The notes under the pieces: model-generated
The model's database searches: none
The model's input: only the letters and a program-made list of their open reading frames with translations
Told to the model about the DNA's origin: nothing
Program-made: the position numbers and the translations under genes
Shown here: positions 24,711-29,495 of the stretch, piece after piece
How positions within the stretch are numbered: position 1 is the first letter of the stretch
Layout of the letters: each line of letters opens with the position of its first letter
DNA from: SKLM01 sp964450435
GTDB taxonomy: Bacteria > Chloroflexota > Anaerolineae > B4-G1
DNA: 29,495 nt
Reading direction: 5' to 3'
Assembly: GCA_964450435.1 (NCBI GenBank)
Contig: CAYVCX010000036.1
Location: forward strand, 1 to 29,495

Positions 24711-25880
24711 TCAATCCCCGGCGATGAGCGGCCAAAACCTCTCGTGTAACTCCGCCCAGATTTCTCGCATCCGCTTCAGCGCAGCGGTATCCCGCTGCCT
24801 ACGTAAGGGCCACAGCTCCTGAAAGAGCGGCAGGATCTCCTTCTCCGCCGCGAGCTCCTGTTCCACCAGCGTCTCGATCACATACACGAGGTCAGCGAAC
24901 ACACTCTCCGGATCCAGGTCCTGTGACAGGACATCTCGGACGTTCCGGATCTGCTCTCGCTGCACGCGTTCGTCCTCCTCATCAAAGAAGCGTTCCAATG
25001 CCTCCAGATCGTCCGGCGCCATATCCCAGCCCGAGCCCCCCAGGTTCTCCTCCAGGTGGGGGATGGTGGAAGGGCCGGTGAGGGCGCAGATGAGGGCTGG
25101 TTGAGCCAGCACCCAGGCGATGGCAACCTGGACGGGGGTCTTGCCGTACTTCTCGCCCAGCGCCTGGAGCCTTCCCGCCACGCGCAGGCCGGAGGCGAGG
25201 CGCTCCCGCTGGAAGAGGGGGTCTATCCGACGGATATCGCCCTCCTCAAAGATATGGTCAGGGCCGATCTTACCCGTCAGCAGCCCTCGCCCGGTGACGC
25301 TAAAGGCGATCACGCCCACGCCCTGCTCCAGACACAAGGGGATCATCCGCTCCCGCGCTCCTCTGGCGGCGGCGCTTAACTCGACCAACGAGGAGAAGAC
25401 ATCTCCGGTCGCGAAGTACATCCTCGTGGCTGGTAGCGGGAGGTGGCCCACGCCGTAGTACCGGATCTTGCCCGTCGATTTGAGCTCATCCAGCGCTTTG
25501 ACCGTCTCCTCGACAGGCGTATCGACGTCGTGGAAGTGGACCTGATACAGGTCAATGTATTCGGTCTTCAGCCGCCGCAGGCTCTCTTCGCACGAGGAGA
25601 GGACGTGCTCGGCCGAACAGTCGGGCTTGCCATCAGCACTCGCTCCCGTCTTGGTGGCGACCCACACCCGATCACGGAAGGGAGCCACCGCTCGGCCCGA
25701 GATCTCCTCGCCAGGGCCATACACGTCAGCGGTGTCGAAGAAAGTCACGCCAAGATCATAGGCTCGCTGGAGCACCTGGACAAATCGTTCCGGGTCCTTG
25801 TCACCGTATGCGCCGCTCAGCCCGTAGCATCCAATGCCGATTTCGGAGAGCCTTTCATTCAAGTGGATTCGGTATCGCAT
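24711..25880 (-). CDS. Aldo/keto reductase with C-terminal extension
   Basis: A 389-residue (alpha/beta)8-barrel NADPH-dependent reductase. The catalytic tetrad is Asp49, Tyr54 (FFDTADVYGPGEE), Lys77 (VATKTG) and His115 (YQVHFHD). The cofactor-binding end is GPSTIPHLEENLG. The barrel closes near residue ~315. A further ~70 residues (VFADLVYVIETLVEQELAAE, ... REIWAELHERFWPL) form an extra helical region not found in usual AKRs of ~310-330 residues. Substrate unknown. It precedes the CPBP gene and follows the decayed MBL hydrolase. Confidence 0.88.
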   Translation of the reverse strand: MRYRIHLNERLSEIGIGCYGLSGAYGDKDPERFVQVLQRAYDLGVTFFDTADVYGPGEEISGRAVAPFRDRVWVATKTGASADGKPDCSAEHVLSSCEESLRRLKTEYIDLYQVHFHDVDTPVEETVKALDELKSTGKIRYYGVGHLPLPATRMYFATGDVFSSLVELSAAARGARERMIPLCLEQGVGVIAFSVTGRGLLTGKIGPDHIFEEGDIRRIDPLFQRERLASGLRVAGRLQALGEKYGKTPVQVAIAWVLAQPALICALTGPSTIPHLEENLGGSGWDMAPDDLEALERFFDEEDERVQREQIRNVRDVLSQDLDPESVFADLVYVIETLVEQELAAEKEILPLFQELWPLRRQRDTAALKRMREIWAELHERFWPLIAGD

Positions 25881-25909
25881 GTGATGCTCCTATGGAGTGA
25901 ACGCATGTG

Positions 25910-26695
25910 TCTGGGGATTATTGTACATTCACTCAGACCCGGTCTCCCGTGCAACCTTCCGGGCGCTGATATCTCAACGGCTTCCCCAGGTTTCAGGAGG
26001 AAACATTGGTGGCCTCCTGCCCTCAGCGCGGCAGCGAAGGGCTCTGCGTTCGCCGGGCGGTGGTAGAGAAGGATGTCCCAGTCATTAGGATATGGGGATC
26101 ACGACCCCTGGCTCAATGACCGCCACCGCCTGCAACCCAGCATGTACGTCCATGGTCATCATCCCCCCGATGGGCACCATCAGCACGGCGGAACGCAGCC
26201 CGCGCCAGGCCTCCTCCAGCAAGAGCTGTCGCCCAGATTGGGCAGTCGACGCGCCTCCAGGCTAAACAACAGGCCTACAGCTCCCCCACCGACGGATGTG
26301 GGCTTGAATGTGAAGGCGCGGCCGTGGAGCCTCACGGTAAGGCCTCCGCGCTGCACCGACACGGCCTGGACCTGCAGTCCAGCACTCCCAACTAACTCGC
26401 CTAGAGCAACAGCGACGACGGTGAGCCCCTTTCGTCGCCACTTCCTGCTCAATGCCGTCCCACAGACCATCGGCGCGCCGCTGACCCGCGCCACGTGGGG
26501 AACGCACTCAGCCTGGTCGGCGTCACCATGGGTCACGAGGATGACGTCAGCCCGCGACCAGCTCTGGCGGGGGGGGCAGCGAGTTCAGGCGCCGCCAGTG
26601 CAGGTCCTGTCCCGGGTATACGAGGACAGTTCCCTTTTTACCATCTATGATGAAGGCGCTGTAGCCGTAGTAGATGAGTCTCTTGCTCGGAAAGC
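25910..26695 (-). pseudogene. MBL-fold metal-dependent hydrolase, multiply frameshifted
   Basis: Read leftward, family-like text jumps between frames. SKRLIYYGYSAFIIDGKKGT and PGQDLHWRRLNSL come first. After a run of eight G (26569-26576) the frame changes to SRADVILVTHGDADQAECVP (the metal-binding HxHxD region, here HGDAD with Gln for the usual His). Near 26215 it changes again to LLLEEAWRGLRSAVLMVPIG, GMMTMDVHAGLQAVAVIEPG and VVIPIS. After two stops near 26085 it moves to NDWDILLYHRPANAEPFAAA. At least three indels break the gene, and the changed metal ligand would also impair activity. The parts together match UPF0173/metallo-hydrolase-like proteins. Confidence 0.75.
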
Positions 26696-26700
26696 AGCTC

Positions 26701-27336
26701 GCATACGGTCACTGACCCCCTGAGAACCTTACACCGTGTTGACAGGCCATTGTACCATAGAGGCCGAGAGGCGCGATGCCCTGGTCCGGCGCAACTGTGG
26801 ACAGCCCTTCTGAGCTGCCCTTATGATATCACGGCGGTGTTCCTTCGCATTGCCCTCCTCGAGAGAGTTCGTGCGACGGTCACGCACGTGAGGGCCTCAA
26901 TCGGCAGCAATCCTGAAGGCCCAGCGCACACAGATGAGGTTCGAAACCCAGTCCGTACAGGATCCGGGGCCGAGATCAGGAAGCTGCTGGGCACGGAGGG
27001 AAGCAAGATTATCGCACCTCCCTGCCTGAGAGCAAGTTGCTGTCCAGAGAGATGAAGACGCAGCGGGCCTGGCGTTCCTGGCCATGGTGGCCACGCGCGG
27101 CCTCCCGGGGGCGTGATGAGAACCCTGCAGGACAGGTTTCGCCTTGGGCACCCCTGATCATGTGTTCTTTTGCCCGCTGCCGTCTGGCTGTCGCGCCGGT
27201 CTAGGGCGGAGGGTCGCTGACTGAACGGGTGTCGCCCCGGACTGCCCCCGGCCCGACCCTGGGCTTTTTCGGCAGTTCAGACGAATACCGTACCGCACAG
27301 TGAGGACAGAGCGGATCGAGCGCCATCATCGCTCGT
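26701..27336. other. Gene-poor stretch
   Basis: No convincing gene. Short frames lack ribosome binding sites and family patterns. A nested inverted repeat lies at 27241-27276: outer ACTGCC/GGCAGT, inner GCCC/GGGC followed by TTTTT. It could act as a weak terminator on the plus strand. Confidence 0.5.
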
Positions 27337-27714
27337 TCAGAAGAATGGTCCTCGACCTCTATCGTAACGCTCCTTTACCTTTCCGGTGATGAACCCGAAC
27401 GAGGCACAGAGTAGACCAAAGACGATCGTGGTGGCAACCAGATGGGCAATGGTGCGAGACGGTCCGGTGGGCAGTACTGATTCACCCACATGAGATCTAC
27501 CTGTAGCCCTCAGGACTAGCCCAATCCCGGCCCCCGTGGCAAAGCCAACGATTACGTGCTGCTTCACTTCCCTCAAGTCGGCAACAGCAATGGCGACTAA
27601 GAAGCCAAAGATAGCCGCAAGCACGTCTTTCTCCACGAGAAACGTGGCACATACAGCTGTCACGACCCCTAAGCCGATGCCCAGACAGAGCTGTGTGACT
27701 GAAAGTCGCGACAT
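27337..27714 (-). CDS. Small integral membrane protein, unknown family
   Basis: A 125-residue protein from ATG 27714 with GGAGG 7 nt upstream. Four hydrophobic segments are visible: residues ~8-27 (QLCLGIGLGVVTAVCATFLV), ~30-46, ~52-68 and ~88-110 (IAHLVATTIVFGLLCASFGF). Positive residues follow the last segment (GKVKERYDRGRG), so the C-terminus is probably cytoplasmic. No family recognised. Neighbours give no hint beyond another small membrane protein upstream. Confidence 0.65.
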   Translation of the reverse strand: MSRLSVTQLCLGIGLGVVTAVCATFLVEKDVLAAIFGFLVAIAVADLREVKQHVIVGFATGAGIGLVLRATGRSHVGESVLPTGPSRTIAHLVATTIVFGLLCASFGFITGKVKERYDRGRGPFF

Positions 27715-27872
27715 CTGACAGCCTCCTGTTATCCGTATCCCGTCCCACCAACAGGTTAGCTCCAGCGAAAAACTCTTCAGTGCTCAAGCTCCCCGGGCGC
27801 AGTTCCTTACTTCGCCCTGTGAGAGGGCCCGTCCCAGGGATGGAGTCAGCCCGAAAGCGTCTTCCTGAGCCG

Positions 27873-28061
27873 CTACTCCGCACGGGCCGCGGGCCAATGC
27901 TTTCTTGTGATGACAATCCGGTGGATGGGAATGAGGCCAAGCACAGAGCCGATCAAGACAGGGATGTGCGCCACGCATACGGCAGAGGGCCACAGTACCT
28001 CTCGTTTGAGGTGTTTCCGCACCCAGGCGATCCTCTCCTGATCTGAAGAGCTCGAAGGCAT
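27873..28061 (-). CDS. Short membrane protein downstream of the propeller gene
   Basis: A 62-residue frame from ATG 28061, 18 nt after the propeller gene. It has a charged N-terminal part (SSDQERIAWVRKHLKREV) followed by one hydrophobic segment of ~20 residues (VCVAHIPVLIGSVLGLIPIH) and a basic end. The upstream GAGAGGG could serve as ribosome binding site. Short length keeps confidence low. Confidence 0.45.
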   Translation of the reverse strand: MPSSSSDQERIAWVRKHLKREVLWPSAVCVAHIPVLIGSVLGLIPIHRIVITRKHWPAARAE

Positions 28062-28079
28062 CGTAGCGCCCTCTCGCGC

Positions 28080-29300
28080 CTATTCGGTCGACGGAAGGGC
28101 CGAGATACCATTGATGGAGCTTGCCCAGATGGTTCCGTCTGGCGCCGCGAGGATAGACCAGATCTCATTGTCAACCAGCCCGTGGGCGGCCGTGTAGCGG
28201 GCGAATGCCGTGCCGTCGAACCTGGAAATACCGTTGTCCGCGGCTCCGATCCAGACCGTCCCGTCGGAGGCAACCGTTATGCAGGAGAGAACATTCTCCG
28301 CCAGGCCATCAGCAGTGGTATACGTGATCCAGGATCCACCGTCATAGCGGGACACGCCACCGCCGAAAGTGGCGAACCAGAGAGCCCCGTCGGGCGCGAC
28401 GGCGATGGCTCGAACGCGGTCATCCGCCAGGCCGTCGGCCGTGGTATACGTCGCCCAGACCTCCTCCCCGCGTTGCCCGGAGGTTGATGACGGGTCGAAG
28501 CGGGAAACCCCGCTGCCAAATGTCCCGAACCACAGGGACCCATCAGGATGGGCAGCAGCGGACAGAACACGATCGCCACCCAGGCCATTGACGGTAGTAT
28601 ACGTGCTCCAGCGCTCTCCGCGCTGTCCTGAGCCCAGCGACGGGTCAAAGCGAGAGACGCCGCCGTAGGTAGCGAACCAGAGATTGCCGTCACGGTCTAC
28701 GGCAATATCCTGCACGCGGTTGTCGACCAGACCGTCCTCGGCGGTGAAGGTCGTCCACTCCTCTCCACCCTGCTCCGAGACCGCGGCAGGGTCGAAGTGC
28801 GAGACACCGGCCCTGCGCGTGCCAAACCAGAGGGAACCGTCCGGGGCCACGGCGATGCATTGAACGTTCTTGCTCGGCAGACCATCCTTCACGCCATACT
28901 CGGTGCGCGACTGGTCCCGAAGGTCCCATCGAAACACCCCGTTGAGACTGGCAGCCCACAGGTGCCCTTCGTGATCGAAAGCCATATCGGTCACGTGCTT
29001 GACGTCGCTAAAGGTCGTCCACCTGGCAGGCGATCCCGTATGGCCAAGAGGGAGCCCCTGCCCAGTGGGCGGCGGAGAGCGCGCAGGCCCCACGGTAGCG
29101 CTTCTCGAGGACGGTATACGTACAGGGACGAATCGACACGCCGCTGCGCCAGCGCAGAATGCCAGCAACAACGAGAGCAGGCACGAGATACTACGAGTGG
29201 GTTGTCTCCGGTAACGGGTGTGCTCGCTAACTTGAACCTTGACGGTGACCTCCTCTGATAGTCTGGACAGACCGGCGACCGTCCGTTCTCCCTGGGTCAA
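28080..29300 (-). CDS. Lipoprotein-like beta-propeller (two-component regulator propeller repeats)
   Basis: A 406-residue frame. Residues ~40-55 (SCLLSLLLAFCAGAAAC) look like a signal peptide with a lipobox cysteine, so the mature protein is probably membrane-anchored outside the cell. From ~100 on there are about seven repeats of the type DGLxxxRVxxIAVAPDGxLWFGTxGxGVSRFD, matching Reg_prop (PF07494-like) blades. Usually these form the sensor part of hybrid kinases, but here no kinase or output domain follows. The TTG 29300 start is uncertain: GAGGAGGT near 29250 has no start codon at a normal distance, and the signal peptide begins well after residue 1. Confidence 0.75.
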   Translation of the reverse strand: MTQGERTVAGLSRLSEEVTVKVQVSEHTRYRRQPTRSISCLLSLLLAFCAGAAACRFVPVRIPSSRSATVGPARSPPPTGQGLPLGHTGSPARWTTFSDVKHVTDMAFDHEGHLWAASLNGVFRWDLRDQSRTEYGVKDGLPSKNVQCIAVAPDGSLWFGTRRAGVSHFDPAAVSEQGGEEWTTFTAEDGLVDNRVQDIAVDRDGNLWFATYGGVSRFDPSLGSGQRGERWSTYTTVNGLGGDRVLSAAAHPDGSLWFGTFGSGVSRFDPSSTSGQRGEEVWATYTTADGLADDRVRAIAVAPDGALWFATFGGGVSRYDGGSWITYTTADGLAENVLSCITVASDGTVWIGAADNGISRFDGTAFARYTAAHGLVDNEIWSILAAPDGTIWASSINGISALPSTE

Positions 29301-29346
29301 CGAAAGGGATCAGCAGGCCAAGAATCCTGAGTTGCCCAGCGAGTCT

Positions 29347-29355
29347 ATTATAGCA
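29347..29355 (-). promoter_or_regulatory. Extended -10 promoter element for the propeller gene
   Basis: On the minus strand TGCTATAAT combines a perfect TATAAT (29352-29347) with a TG extension. No good -35 hexamer is seen 16-18 bp upstream. The predicted start near 29340 lies before the propeller gene. Confidence 0.5.
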
Positions 29356-29495
29356 GCAAGAGGGCCGTTCTACATCGGTGATATCTCGCCTTCGCGCACG
29401 CGCGGCGTTGTGGAAACCCACAATGAACGGAGTCGGTGCGACGTCGAGGAAACCCACAGGCGCCGTGCACGGCACATGCGCAGGCCGAGAATCCA

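Noticed and set aside
26073..26723. A 216-codon plus-strand frame
   Set aside because: It is the complement of the decayed MBL hydrolase, whose family segments are clear on the minus strand.
29227..29475. An 82-codon minus-strand frame upstream of the propeller gene
   Set aside because: It overlaps the propeller gene's 5' region and promoter and has no family pattern.

Overview
This window looks like chromosomal DNA from a GC-rich, Gram-positive-type bacterium, most probably a Chloroflexota (Anaerolineae-like) member. I infer this from the YloU(Asp23)-FakA-DegV-RecG-CoaD-DivIVA-like-L32-FabD-FabG-YqhY(Asp23)-NusB gene order, the zinc-ribbon forms of L28 and L32, and frequent GTG/TTG starts. 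No marker gene in the window proves the phylum. Layout: (1) 1-400 holds tRNA-Tyr, a small HTH protein and a terminator. (2) 400-5250 is an accessory, defence-island-like region. It has five blocks of a 9/10-bp-phased CGCTGA/TCAGCG motif around a frameshifted GxxExxY (PD-(D/E)XK-like) gene, an AbiEi-like regulator coupled to a nucleotidyltransferase (type IV toxin-antitoxin style), an ORF cut short at a REP-like hairpin, a SEC-C protein, and remnants of a large DEAD/DEAH-type helicase gene broken by a nonsense codon, a deletion and a dispersed palindromic repeat. (3) 5280-15260 is a long minus-strand housekeeping array. Read in transcription order it is asp23/yloU, fakA, degV, recG, coaD, a SepIVA/DivIVA-like gene, rpmF, fabD, fabG, asp23/yqhY, nusB and a small membrane protein. 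A perfect consensus sigma-70-type promoter (TTGACA-N17-TATAAT) sits at the end of the DivIVA-like gene and should drive rpmF-fabD-fabG-yqhY-nusB. (4) 15357-19103 reads rightward: rpmB with a long leader containing a strong hairpin, then lon with a good promoter that fixes its start, then a stand-alone response regulator 2 nt after lon. (5) 19198-26700 is a minus-strand accessory region. Intact-looking genes (PhzF, GNAT, nucleoside phosphorylase, CPBP protease, aldo/keto reductase) alternate with decayed ones: a histidine phosphatase without its C-terminal half, the C-terminal piece of an NAD-epimerase, a truncated prenyltransferase-like protein, a cupin with compensating frameshifts, and an MBL-fold hydrolase in at least four reading frames. 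(6) 26700-29495 has a barren stretch, two small membrane proteins and a lipoprotein-like beta-propeller of Reg_prop type. The central array joins fatty-acid activation (FakA/DegV), CoA synthesis (CoaD), fatty-acid elongation (FabD/FabG) and two Asp23 paralogues, with ribosome and transcription genes (L28, L32, NusB). That resembles the Bacillus rpmB-yloU-yloV-recG-fab and yqhY-nusB neighbourhoods merged into one cluster. The most unusual feature is the phased CGCTGA/TCAGCG repeat system around the GxxExxY and AbiEi genes.
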